Of a stretch of 19,411 nucleotides of DNA, positions 7,262-15,035 are shown in pieces. The translations under genes and the position numbers were made by a program. Position 1 is the first letter of the stretch. Each line of letters begins with the position of its first letter. The notes below the pieces were generated by a model that had not been told where the DNA came from, did not search any database, and saw nothing but the letters and a program-made list of their open reading frames with translations. The DNA comes from Desulfobacteraceae bacterium. Its GTDB lineage: Bacteria > Desulfobacterota > Desulfobacteria > Desulfobacterales > Desulfobacteraceae. The stretch covers positions 1-19,411 of the forward strand of contig JAFLJU010000250.1 in assembly GCA_022712835.1 (NCBI GenBank), given 5' to 3'.

Positions 7262-8709
7262 GAAACTTCTCCTGTTGAGCTTAAATTTTCATTACAGGTA
7301 TTATCAGTTGCCAGAAAGTTTTTCCGCTGAATAGATTTTTCTATAATATCCGGGTGATTGGCAACCATATAATCGAAATCCTCCCGGGACGCTTCACAGG
7401 TCGGTGCATAAATATCATTCTCCCGGCGCAAAGATTCAGCAGCACACCCACCACCACAGATTAATGAAGTGGGACAGGAAGAACAGGAAAAACTTTTTTC
7501 ATGTTTTACGGTTCGGTTTTGCCACATTTCATATATCGAATAGTCAATTCTTCTTTCCGGATAAAACGTACCCAACGCAAAATCTGTATATCCGGCTAGT
7601 TCATAGCATGAATAAATGTATCCATTTACATCAAAGCACAATAATTTTTCCATGGCGGGACATCTAACAAATTTTGGAACCGGGATATCTTTTTCCTTTG
7701 CCATTACCCTGAAATAATCCACTATTTTCCATCCGATCAAATCCACATACATCATATCGGGTTCAGATGCCCTCATGTCCATCAACCTTGTAAACAAAGT
7801 CATCTGCCCCTCATTAAAAGAGCTATCACAAAACTTTTTATTTTCGATGGGAGTCAGGTAGACACCTAATTTACTGTGTGAAAACAGTCCCATCTCTTTA
7901 AATACCTTACAGATATTCGGCAGTTCATGAGCATTTTCATGGGAGATGTTTAAACGGACAGAAACCCTGCTGCCTTTATCCACTGCCATCAGGCATCCCT
8001 TTACCCATTTTTTAAAAAAAGGATGTTCAGAAAAATCTGATGTTTTGTCAAACATATCATGAAATGTAACTTGCACGGACGGCTGGTATTTTTCAAACAA
8101 TTTTTCGTAATTAAGCAGTCCTATTCCATTGGTGTATATTCTCAAGTCCCAGTTTTTTTCTCTTGTTTTTTCGCATATATAATTATTTATTAATTGATTC
8201 TGAGGCATGGGAAGCAAAGGTTCCCCACCAAAAATCGTAACCATCCTTTCATTTTTATTACCTGGAAAAAGGTCTAAAGTATCAAACAGCCGATCAACCA
8301 TTTCAGGAGTCATTACTTTTTGGGTAGCTAAATTATTACTGAGCGATTTGTCTTCCATACCATGACGACCCTCATGCTGGAAACAATAAGAGCAGTTTAA
8401 GCTGCATGTAAAATTTGGAATTATACAAATCTCCTGCTGCAACTGCCTTGAGCAGGCGGATCGAATTTTCCCCATTTCTAAAACTGTAAATGCCGATTCA
8501 TCAGAGCTATCCGGCACCATATAACCGCTCTCCCAAAGCTTATTCACTATGGGATTATTATCCTCATCTGCAACCTGCCTGCCCGCCCTCATATCCTTTA
8601 ATAAATCATACGATTCTTTATTAATAAAAGATAACGCCTGGGTAAGGCTGTTCATTATGACGTAAATACCATTAAGAAAAAAAAAATGGGTATATAAACT
8701 CAATTTCAT
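7258..8709 (-). CDS. Radical SAM/SPASM peptide maturase
   Basis: The 483-residue protein has an N-terminal segment typical of peptide maturases of the anSME/SPASM group. It opens with KLSLYTHFFFLNGIYVIMNS and continues as LTQALSFINKESYDLL, which supports the ATG at 8709 despite a weak Shine-Dalgarno (GAAAG). The radical SAM core holds CSLNCSYC (Cys102, Cys106, Cys109) and FGGEPLLP. The C-terminal SPASM domain contains CPAMEKLLCFDVNGYIYSC, the CSSCPTSLICGGGC cluster and a final EASRED region, predicted to bind two auxiliary 4Fe-4S clusters. Family members install thioether, carbon-carbon or other crosslinks in ribosomal peptides. The adjacent 73-residue peptide is the obvious candidate substrate. 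The gene lies 145 nt after that peptide's stop and is coupled to the second radical SAM gene. Confidence 0.9.
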   Translation of the reverse strand: MKLSLYTHFFFLNGIYVIMNSLTQALSFINKESYDLLKDMRAGRQVADEDNNPIVNKLWESGYMVPDSSDESAFTVLEMGKIRSACSRQLQQEICIIPNFTCSLNCSYCFQHEGRHGMEDKSLSNNLATQKVMTPEMVDRLFDTLDLFPGNKNERMVTIFGGEPLLPMPQNQLINNYICEKTREKNWDLRIYTNGIGLLNYEKLFEKYQPSVQVTFHDMFDKTSDFSEHPFFKKWVKGCLMAVDKGSRVSVRLNISHENAHELPNICKVFKEMGLFSHSKLGVYLTPIENKKFCDSSFNEGQMTLFTRLMDMRASEPDMMYVDLIGWKIVDYFRVMAKEKDIPVPKFVRCPAMEKLLCFDVNGYIYSCYELAGYTDFALGTFYPERRIDYSIYEMWQNRTVKHEKSFSCSSCPTSLICGGGCAAESLRRENDIYAPTCEASREDFDYMVANHPDIIEKSIQRKNFLATDNTCNENLSSTGEVS

Positions 8710-8730
8710 AAGCGTATTTCTTTCAACACA

Positions 8731-8874
8731 TCACATAAATCGTGATATTATTTTTTGATGAATAAACTCAAATGACGGAGGCTGACAGCAATAACAGATA
8801 AAACTACCCGAATCATCGTTTCAACAATTTAAATTGCTGCCGCCCCATTCAATGCTACCTGGCTCCACCATCAT
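8731..8874 (-). other. Shifted-frame second copy of the peptide core, with an internal TGA
   Basis: From 8865 downward the minus strand repeats the segment that starts at 8974 in the peptide gene. Over the first 57 aligned bases 42 are identical by hand count. The translations align as EQGRIKWGDSHLTCCIDGS and EPGSIEWGGSNLNC*NDDS. The repeat period is 109 nt, so the second copy is one frame off the first. Its frame has tandem ATG codons at 8874 and 8871, with a GAGGG upstream, and an internal TGA at 8823-8821 exactly opposite a Cys codon of copy 1. It then continues through a Cys-rich stretch (FICYCCQPPS) to TGA at 8733-8731. It could be a decayed second core, a core reached by frameshifting, or a separate peptide. 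No convincing SECIS follows the internal TGA. Confidence 0.5.
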
Positions 8875-9076
8875 GAGGGTTTCCCTCGCAGGATACAGTA
8901 CTGACAGGCGAAACCACCGAACCGTCGATACAACAGGTCAAATGGCTGTCTCCCCATTTAATTCTGCCCTGCTCATCGGTATCAGCTTCCTCATCAGTGG
9001 TTTCCACGATCATTTCCACTTTCATGTTCTTGGGAATTTTAATCCTCAGCTTGTAAACTTTAGTCTCTTCCGGCAT
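8855..9076 (-). CDS. Candidate RiPP precursor peptide, 73 aa
   Basis: A small gene with an AGGAG Shine-Dalgarno 6 nt before its ATG; the Shine-Dalgarno overlaps the stop codon of the protease gene, which ends 9 nt upstream. The N-terminal part (residues 1-27) is charged and leader-like (MPEETKVYKLRIKIPKNMKV). An acidic stretch DEEADTDEQGR (28-38) follows, then a polar core with IKWGDSHLTCC and a third Cys63, ending HDGGAR. Three cysteines, a Trp and many Ser/Thr residues suit radical SAM crosslinking. I do not recognise the leader family; it is not an obvious Nif11 or nitrile-hydratase type. The role is inferred from its place between a C11 protease and two radical SAM maturases and from the partial duplication of its core. 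Confidence 0.72.
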   Translation of the reverse strand: MPEETKVYKLRIKIPKNMKVEMIVETTDEEADTDEQGRIKWGDSHLTCCIDGSVVSPVSTVSCEGNPHDGGAR

Positions 9077-9085
9077 AATAATCTC

Positions 9086-11389
9086 CTAATTTGTTTGAAA
9101 ATAAGTTAAAAGTGAGTTAAAGAACTGCGTGATCCAATTCTGCGGAAAGGTCTTAAGATTAAGCCCTATCCAAACGACGGAACCATCTCCGATGGGTTGA
9201 AGAACTGCACATATCCCTACTTCGGAAAATTCCAATAAGGGGACAAATCCCTCTTCAGGGAAATTAAAAATATCACAATAGTCAAGCTGATCCGTCTTAA
9301 GCTCAAGTACTGGTAAATCAAATTTTATTTTACTGTTTGCCGAGCATTGTAAATTAACATGATCCATATTTTCGAATTTTGGTTCTTCCCATGAAATTCC
9401 ATCACACCTCTTCAAAATTTTTTTTGCAGAGGGTAAAGGAGACTTTTCCAGGTCGTACAGAAAATCTCTTCCAACAAAAACCAGATGGGATTTTTTTTCC
9501 AGCATGCGAAGATAAGTTTTCAGCTCAGGATCAGACAATTTATATTCCGGTTTCAGCTTTGGAAGAGATCTGACGACCATTTTTCCCGAGTATAATTTTA
9601 TCCATTCACAGGGTAACATTTTTAAATATCCCAAAGGCATTTTGTCCATGCCCCAGTAATCACCTTCAAGCCTTTCTTTGTGGATAAGTAATATGTTATT
9701 ATTCTTAAAAACAACCCTGATGGGAACATTGAACACTTCAAACTCTTCATCCCTGTATTTTACTTTTGCAACAAATGACATTCCCTTTCGGGGAACTATA
9801 TCCAACTCTATTTTTTCAATCCGGCCGCTTTTGCAAGCTTGATATTCTGCGATTTTTTCAAATTCACCATCATGGGTAATTCCGAACTTAATATCTATGA
9901 AACAATCGCTTAATCTTGATTTTACATAGATTCCAATATTTGTAATTGAAACTCCGGCAACGCTTGATTCCAACCCGTTTACAATAAGCTCAAATTGAGT
10001 GTTTGATACTGCGAATTTTCCACCGTCAAAAAAAGGGGAAGCATTGGAGAAATCAAATTGAACTGTGGGGACGGGAAATTGAAATTGCCGGACAAACCGG
10101 TACCAATCGGGATTATTGACTTCATACTGAAAGGGAAATTTACATTTGTGATCCAGGATAGGGTTGTCAATATCACCGCTGAAAGCAGGAAAGTACAAAG
10201 TTAATCCATGGATAAAATCAGAACCTGTAAAATTTTTCCCACCATGCCCCTCCGAGAGAATCACGCTGTCTTTTAACGTGTAAACTTTTTCAGCAGATTC
10301 GATGCATTTATCATTCCTTACCGTTTTGGCAATACTCTTCATAAATGCAAACAGATCAACAACATCATCCCCAGGATCTCTCTTGGAACTGACACCAAAT
10401 TTGGGCTGTGATTCCTCCCTTGCTCTTTGAAATTCCGCAACAGCACAAAACGGAGAGGCTTTCATGTACTCTAAAAACGACTCTGAGGCTTTTGATAGTG
10501 CAATATGAAGCTTTTTTGTTTTTTCCAAATCAATGGAACTGGTGGTCGCACGCGTTTTATCATCTGACATTTCAGCCTGATAAAAGTTCATAAACAACTC
10601 TGTCATTCCCCGGGCAATTTCAGCACCGTCCGCGCTCAAGGATTTGTTCAGTAATTCAATAATGCCCGCAACGCCGTAAGGCATCCCCCTGTAAGGAACC
10701 ACATACTCGGATGCGACCATGTAATTTGCGAATAACCTCGCTTGCCTTGTGATCTCGGTGGTTGCCATATAACAAGCGTCGAACAGGGTAATCTCCACTT
10801 TTTTCCCAAGGACTCCTATGATATCATCGGAGGCTTCACCAATCTCTCTGTCAGTTAAGGAATCACCAAGTTCCGGATCCAAAACCACAAACTTGGAACC
10901 ATGGAATATAGCTTTTTCAGGTTTTTTTTTGATAAAGTTGGATAGATCATAAGGAACCGGACTATCAATATAGGTAACAGTATGCGACCTGCCCGTATCG
11001 GACTTTTCATCGTCAAATACTCCCAATCCATGACCCCAGAAGACCAGGACATACCTTTCGGCCGGATATTCCCGGGCACAAAACGAGATAAAATTCAACA
11101 GTTCATCGGGGTCTCCCATGTTGGGATCAGATTGTGTTTCACCAGCAACCGGCGAATTAAAACCATTTTCAGGGTTTGAATTTTGGGTTATATAGTAACG
11201 GTTTGCACGGCCTTTTTCTTTGGCGTAATCTAATTGAGCGACAATATTGACACCAGAAGAGGATCCAATGGATTCTAATTCCTGTAGATCTTCCAGTGCA
11301 TATTTATCAAGGTCATTAAACCCACCCATATAAAGCATAAAGGTCCACGGCTTTACTCTTTGATTTGACTCTGGCAATGTTCCCCACAA
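9086..11389 (-). CDS. Clostripain-family (C11) cysteine protease with a long C-terminal extension
   Basis: The N-terminal about 330 residues match peptidase family C11: PWTFMLYMGGFNDLD (14-28), GVNIVAQLDY, the catalytic His120 in VLVFWGHGLG and the catalytic Cys206 in ITLFDACYM. Clostripain-type enzymes cut after Arg or Lys. Residues from about 430 to 767 form an extension of unknown function, probably beta-rich at first, that I do not recognise. No signal peptide is visible, so the protein is probably cytoplasmic. The start is uncertain. An in-frame TAG lies 6 nt upstream of the TTG at 11389, so the protein begins at that TTG or at a second TTG at 11377. It stands first in the RiPP-like operon and could remove the precursor's leader. 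Confidence 0.85.
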   Translation of the reverse strand: MWGTLPESNQRVKPWTFMLYMGGFNDLDKYALEDLQELESIGSSSGVNIVAQLDYAKEKGRANRYYITQNSNPENGFNSPVAGETQSDPNMGDPDELLNFISFCAREYPAERYVLVFWGHGLGVFDDEKSDTGRSHTVTYIDSPVPYDLSNFIKKKPEKAIFHGSKFVVLDPELGDSLTDREIGEASDDIIGVLGKKVEITLFDACYMATTEITRQARLFANYMVASEYVVPYRGMPYGVAGIIELLNKSLSADGAEIARGMTELFMNFYQAEMSDDKTRATTSSIDLEKTKKLHIALSKASESFLEYMKASPFCAVAEFQRAREESQPKFGVSSKRDPGDDVVDLFAFMKSIAKTVRNDKCIESAEKVYTLKDSVILSEGHGGKNFTGSDFIHGLTLYFPAFSGDIDNPILDHKCKFPFQYEVNNPDWYRFVRQFQFPVPTVQFDFSNASPFFDGGKFAVSNTQFELIVNGLESSVAGVSITNIGIYVKSRLSDCFIDIKFGITHDGEFEKIAEYQACKSGRIEKIELDIVPRKGMSFVAKVKYRDEEFEVFNVPIRVVFKNNNILLIHKERLEGDYWGMDKMPLGYLKMLPCEWIKLYSGKMVVRSLPKLKPEYKLSDPELKTYLRMLEKKSHLVFVGRDFLYDLEKSPLPSAKKILKRCDGISWEEPKFENMDHVNLQCSANSKIKFDLPVLELKTDQLDYCDIFNFPEEGFVPLLEFSEVGICAVLQPIGDGSVVWIGLNLKTFPQNWITQFFNSLLTYFQTN

Positions 11390-11625
11390 AAATCGCTATA
11401 AAATACTTCATTACAATAGCCGAAGTAAATATAACTCTAAAATGTTTAAGTACATCCCTCTTTTCCATTACATAGAGTGCGATTTGAGGAAAAGATAATA
11501 CTGTCATATCGGAAAAATAAAAAAAACACAATCGGGGAAACCCTTAATTTTCAATTTTTTTCTACAAGAGACTATAGAATGTTGCGTCACCTAACTCTGC
11601 CCGGGAAATAAAGTTTCACAACCGG
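11390..11625. other. Spacer upstream of the C11 protease operon
   Basis: This 236-nt AT-rich stretch should hold the promoter of the minus-strand protease operon, but I see no convincing -35/-10 pair. A short ORF on the minus strand in another frame overlaps it and the protease start; it lacks a Shine-Dalgarno and is not credible as a gene. Confidence 0.4.
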
Positions 11626-12435
11626 TTATACCGGGATTTGATCCAGCCAGGCCCGGACATGAACATCGAACAGAAAGGATTGTTCCATTTGGAGGGAATG
11701 GCCGGACCGGCCCAGGACCACCAGGGTGGCATCGGTAAAGTTATCATAGATTTCCCAGGCATCCTTATACCCCACAGCAACGTCGTAACGCCCCAGCAGA
11801 ATCAGGGCGGGGCTGTCAAAGGGAGATTCCAGGGTATCGACGTCAAAGGAGAATTCCGTATCCCGGATTCTCTCCATGAGACCTATATCAGGCAAAGAAA
11901 GTGACGGGTTGATCTCTTGGTTGAATCGCTCCCATACCCGTTTTGTCTGGATGGTCAAAAACTGATCAATGGTCGCAAATTCATTTGGGGTCAATTGGGA
12001 TATAAGCGCCTCGTCCCGCTCCCACAGCCTGAAATCCGGCAATTGCCGGGTTGTGCGCCGGAATCCGACCACAGGGCAAATAAGGAGCAGGCCCAGGACT
12101 CGATCCTTCATTTTATGGAGCACCCCCCGGGCAAGATATCCGCCATAGGAAAGCCCTGTGAGAAGAAAGGGTTGGTCCGGAATCAGATAATCAATGAATT
12201 GCATCAAAACTTCCAGCATGTCATCGGAACTTAAAATCTGGGGATTGGTGCCCGAGCGCCCCATTCCGGGCAGATCAAAATAGATGCGCTGGAACCCCTG
12301 TCTGCCAGCAAAAAGGGGCTCCAGGCTGGCCTTCATCGAACAATGGTCAATTCCATATCCGTGGAGATTGATAACAGGAACCCCCTGCCCCGCGATCTCA
12401 TAGGAAATATCGGTGTCACAGATCCTTTGGATCAT
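11626..12435 (-). CDS. Alpha/beta hydrolase coupled to a ThyA-like gene
   Basis: The 269-residue protein has a classical alpha/beta-hydrolase layout: NLHGYGID (oxyanion region, 23-30), FDLPGMGRSG, the nucleophile elbow GLSYGG with Ser96, a putative acid Asp218 in LGRYDVAVG and His246 in GRSGHSLQME. No signal peptide is seen. Its ATG overlaps the TGA of the upstream ThyA-like gene (ATGA), so the two proteins are translated together and may act in one pathway. The substrate is unknown; the sequence is of the generic hydrolase/esterase type. Confidence 0.85.
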   Translation of the reverse strand: MIQRICDTDISYEIAGQGVPVINLHGYGIDHCSMKASLEPLFAGRQGFQRIYFDLPGMGRSGTNPQILSSDDMLEVLMQFIDYLIPDQPFLLTGLSYGGYLARGVLHKMKDRVLGLLLICPVVGFRRTTRQLPDFRLWERDEALISQLTPNEFATIDQFLTIQTKRVWERFNQEINPSLSLPDIGLMERIRDTEFSFDVDTLESPFDSPALILLGRYDVAVGYKDAWEIYDNFTDATLVVLGRSGHSLQMEQSFLFDVHVRAWLDQIPV

Positions 12436-13232
12436 GTCATCTGTCGGAACTCATCCATGGACCGCCCCCTGATGGCTTCGGCAATCTCAAACACATAATC
12501 ATAGATATGCAGTCCCTTGGAGGAGGCAATGATTTCACCGTTTTCAACCCCGATCTGGGCCGCACAATATTGTTTCATCATCTCAATGGCGGCCAGGTTG
12601 GCAGGAAATCCCCCAAACAGATCCCAGGACCTGAAATAAGGGAAAAAATGAAGTTTTCCATCCTGGATACGGGTGTCAATGTGGCGCAGACAGGGTGGGT
12701 CAATCAGAATCATGTCCGAGGGCTGCCCCACCTGGAGGATCATCTGGTTGTTCCGAGGGCCTTTGTGGGTATAGGTCCAGATCATCAATTCCATTTGATT
12801 CACAAAAAATTTGCCGTTTTCCTCTATCAAAATATTCCGGTCGGTCCAGATTTCCTTCTCCTGGATCAGAATTTGGGTGAGTTTTTTGTAATCTTCCGGC
12901 AGATAGGCAAGATCACACTTGCAGATCCGCTGACCATAGGTATAGGATTCTCCCTGTTTTTCTTCACCGGTCATAAGATAGGGCAGATAATCATCCAGAT
13001 AATTTTCATCTACGGGGTCGGGAAATCCCAGAGCAGGATTCACCTTGGGCAGCAGGGGAACGGACGCCGGATGGGTGATGTGAATGGTTAGATAATCAAA
13101 CTCAAGTCGCTTCTGGCCTTCAAAGGACCCCCGGTTAATGGTGAAGGACCTGCCTTTTTCCACACATTGGTACAGGGTTTGAAACCAGGCATCTGACAGA
13201 CTGGTGGCTTTAATGGAAATTGGCTGTAACAT
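12432..13232 (-). CDS. Thymidylate synthase-like protein (ThyA superfamily)
   Basis: The 266-residue protein resembles the thymidylate synthase/nucleotide hydroxymethylase fold. YTYGQRI (98-103) corresponds to the family's YGxxxR region. IDPPCLRHID carries the probable nucleophile Cys181. YFRSWDLFGGFPANLA (199-214) matches the RSxDxxxGxPxN signature, and GLHIYDY (240-246) matches the nucleotide-binding HIY element. Family members methylate or hydroxymethylate dUMP/dCMP with a folate. The usual PCH after the nucleophile is PCL here, and the protein is diverged, so it may be an archaeal-type ThyA or a specialised nucleotide-modifying enzyme. AAAGGAG precedes the ATG. The stop overlaps the next gene's start. 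Confidence 0.7.
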   Translation of the reverse strand: MLQPISIKATSLSDAWFQTLYQCVEKGRSFTINRGSFEGQKRLEFDYLTIHITHPASVPLLPKVNPALGFPDPVDENYLDDYLPYLMTGEEKQGESYTYGQRICKCDLAYLPEDYKKLTQILIQEKEIWTDRNILIEENGKFFVNQMELMIWTYTHKGPRNNQMILQVGQPSDMILIDPPCLRHIDTRIQDGKLHFFPYFRSWDLFGGFPANLAAIEMMKQYCAAQIGVENGEIIASSKGLHIYDYVFEIAEAIRGRSMDEFRQMT

Positions 13233-13275
13233 GGGACACTCCTTTAAAAGGGTTCAAATCTTTTTCGGTCTGCTT

Positions 13276-13304
13276 TATATACACATCAATCCCCTGTGTT
13301 TCAA
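13276..13304 (-). promoter_or_regulatory. Promoter of the ThyA-like/hydrolase pair
   Basis: On the minus strand TTGAAA (complement of 13299-13304) is followed after 17 nt by TATATA (complement of 13276-13281). An alternative TATAAA lies 2 nt further. The position, about 45 nt upstream of the ATG, is appropriate. Confidence 0.6.
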
Positions 13305-13416
13305 CCCAAAATCCGATCCTGATACCGGGAGGTACCTGAATTCATCTCTACACAAAGTTATTAATGGTTATTATTAGTCAGTATTGTCCATTTTTTTCGA
13401 TAATATAAAATTAATA

Positions 13417-13573
13417 TTGACAAATACTAACCTTATCGATAAAAATAAACCAAGGTTACAAAGAACGGATAATGAAGGACGTTGTTTTCCTAAAGGCAAC
13501 CCCCCATCTCCTTGGCAAACATTATCCAGCCGCCTGACTGCCCTGACCCTGGTAGCCAGGCGGCATTCTTTTT
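13417..13573 (+). ncRNA. Candidate small structured RNA with its own promoter and terminator
   Basis: On the plus strand TTGACA (13417-13422) is followed after 17 nt by TAAAAA, a weak -10. An intrinsic terminator closes the unit about 115 nt later: GCCGCCTG (13529-13536) pairs with CAGGCGGC (13557-13564), followed by ATTCTTTTT. Between them GGATAATG (13467-13474) pairs perfectly with CATTATCC (13520-13527). CCAAGG (13450-13455) pairs with CCTTGG (13510-13515), which together would make a pseudoknot. GTTG/CAAC forms an inner hairpin (13481-13500). No coding gene explains the plus-strand U-tract. I recognise no known RNA family. The hairpin could instead end the minus-strand mtaD transcript. 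Confidence 0.35.
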
Positions 13574-13574
13574 G

Positions 13575-14846
13575 TCAGACCCGTTTTCCCTCTCTAACCC
13601 GGATGATACCATCCACCATAACCCACGACACGTCCGATGATTTGGCGGAATAAACCAGACTGGAATAAGGGTCATACATGGGCACCATATGGGGCTTTTT
13701 TACATCCACGACAATTATATCCGCCTGTTTACCCCGTTCAATGGACCCGATTTGCAGGCCAAGCCCGATGGCCCTGGCCCCTTCAATGGTAGCCATTTTC
13801 AAACAGGTTCTGGCATCCATGACACAAGGATCCATGCAGATAACCTTGTGAAGTTTGGCTGCCATGTCCATTTCGGAGAAAAGATCTTGATCATTATTGG
13901 AAGCACATCCATCGGTACCAAGTCCCACGGTGATTCCCGCATCAATCATATGGGGAACCGGTGCAATGCCCGCTGCCAGCTTCATATTGGATTCCGGGCA
14001 ATGGGCCACCCGGGCCGAGTGCTTGTGAATGATCTCAATGTCTTTGTCATCAATCCACACCGAATGGACCAAAAGGGTTCTTTCATTTAAAAGGCCCAGC
14101 TCCGAAAGGTAAGCGATGACCGATCTATTATTGAGTCCCTGGATCATGTGAATCTCATTTCGGGTCTCCGCCGCATGGATCTGGAAGAGAATACCGGCAT
14201 CTTCGGCTGCCTGCTTGGCAGCAACCAGGGTCGCAGCGGAACAGGTATAGGGAGAGTGACAAAAAATAGACGGCGTTATTCGGGAAGACAGATTTCTAAT
14301 CTCCTCCACAAACACATTTGCCGCCTGGATATTTTGGGTGGGATCCGGCACCCCCGGGGCAGGAAAATCAATCACCCCCTGGCCCGCCACTGCCCGAATG
14401 CCCGAATCCACCATCGCCCTTGCCACCTGGGCCTCAAAAAAATATCCATCACAGCAGGTGGTGGTGCCTGCGAGCAACAATTCTTCGCAGGAATGAAGAC
14501 TCCATTGGTGAACCGAATCCGGGTTGAGCCGGGTGGCTTCGGCAGGGAAAATATGCTCGTTCAGCCATACCTCCAGGGGCAGATCATCGGCAAGCCCCCG
14601 AAACATGGACATGGGTATATGGGTGTGACAATTGACGAGCCCTGGCATGATAATCCCCCCCTGGGCATCAATGCGGTTGCCCTGGTGAACCGAATTGATG
14701 CCCAGGGGGGCAAGGTCCAACTGATCTTCAGGGCCGCAGTCAACTATTTGTGAATCCCGGATCAACACCGCCCCGTTTTCAATCACGGGCAACCCGTCTT
14801 CCATTGTCAACAATAGGCCATTGTGTATCAATATATCATCTGCCAT
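13575..14846 (-). CDS. mtaD: 5-methylthioadenosine/S-adenosylhomocysteine deaminase
   Basis: The 423-residue amidohydrolase has the metal-binding NCHTHIPM motif (His74, His76), the IHAAET region with a metal-ligand His, the ARVAHCPESNMKLAAG stretch typical of MTA/SAH deaminases, and LGTDGCASNNDQDLF with the catalytic metal-binding Asp. The C-terminal strand ADIIVVD is also usual. The enzyme deaminates the adenine of 5'-methylthioadenosine or S-adenosylhomocysteine, releasing ammonia, and so helps dispose of SAM by-products in the cytosol. Length and start fit the family; GAAAGGAAG precedes the ATG. Related deaminases act on chlorotriazines or guanine, but the SNMKLA stretch favours MTA/SAH. 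SAM turnover by the two radical SAM enzymes nearby yields other products, so a functional link is not implied. Confidence 0.88.
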   Translation of the reverse strand: MADDILIHNGLLLTMEDGLPVIENGAVLIRDSQIVDCGPEDQLDLAPLGINSVHQGNRIDAQGGIIMPGLVNCHTHIPMSMFRGLADDLPLEVWLNEHIFPAEATRLNPDSVHQWSLHSCEELLLAGTTTCCDGYFFEAQVARAMVDSGIRAVAGQGVIDFPAPGVPDPTQNIQAANVFVEEIRNLSSRITPSIFCHSPYTCSAATLVAAKQAAEDAGILFQIHAAETRNEIHMIQGLNNRSVIAYLSELGLLNERTLLVHSVWIDDKDIEIIHKHSARVAHCPESNMKLAAGIAPVPHMIDAGITVGLGTDGCASNNDQDLFSEMDMAAKLHKVICMDPCVMDARTCLKMATIEGARAIGLGLQIGSIERGKQADIIVVDVKKPHMVPMYDPYSSLVYSAKSSDVSWVMVDGIIRVREGKRV

Positions 14847-15035
14847 ATTTAGCTTCCTTTCATATTCAGTTTACCTTTCGATTCTACCTTCGATAATAGC
14901 CATAAATCCCCTGATTTTAAAATAGTTTTTTAAATGGACAATATCGTAATCTCTGTGATAAGTTGAATCCTTATTATTTTTTGAATTGAATTTATTAAAT
15001 TTAAAATTAGTACCCACGATTTAAGGAGGGGACCC

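Noticed and set aside
8821..8823. Selenocysteine at the TGA in the second peptide-core copy
   Set aside because: Not asserted as a feature, because the bases after it form no stable stem with a GGU loop at the expected distance; kept only as a possibility in the findings.
11316..11531. 71-codon minus-strand frame with a hydrophobic segment overlapping the C11 protease start
   Set aside because: No Shine-Dalgarno, and it overlaps the protease N-terminus in another frame; considered as a frameshifted N-terminal extension but unsupported.
12507..13091. Plus-strand 194-codon open frame opposite the ThyA-like gene
   Set aside because: It has no Shine-Dalgarno and no domain, while the minus strand carries ThyA-type motifs.
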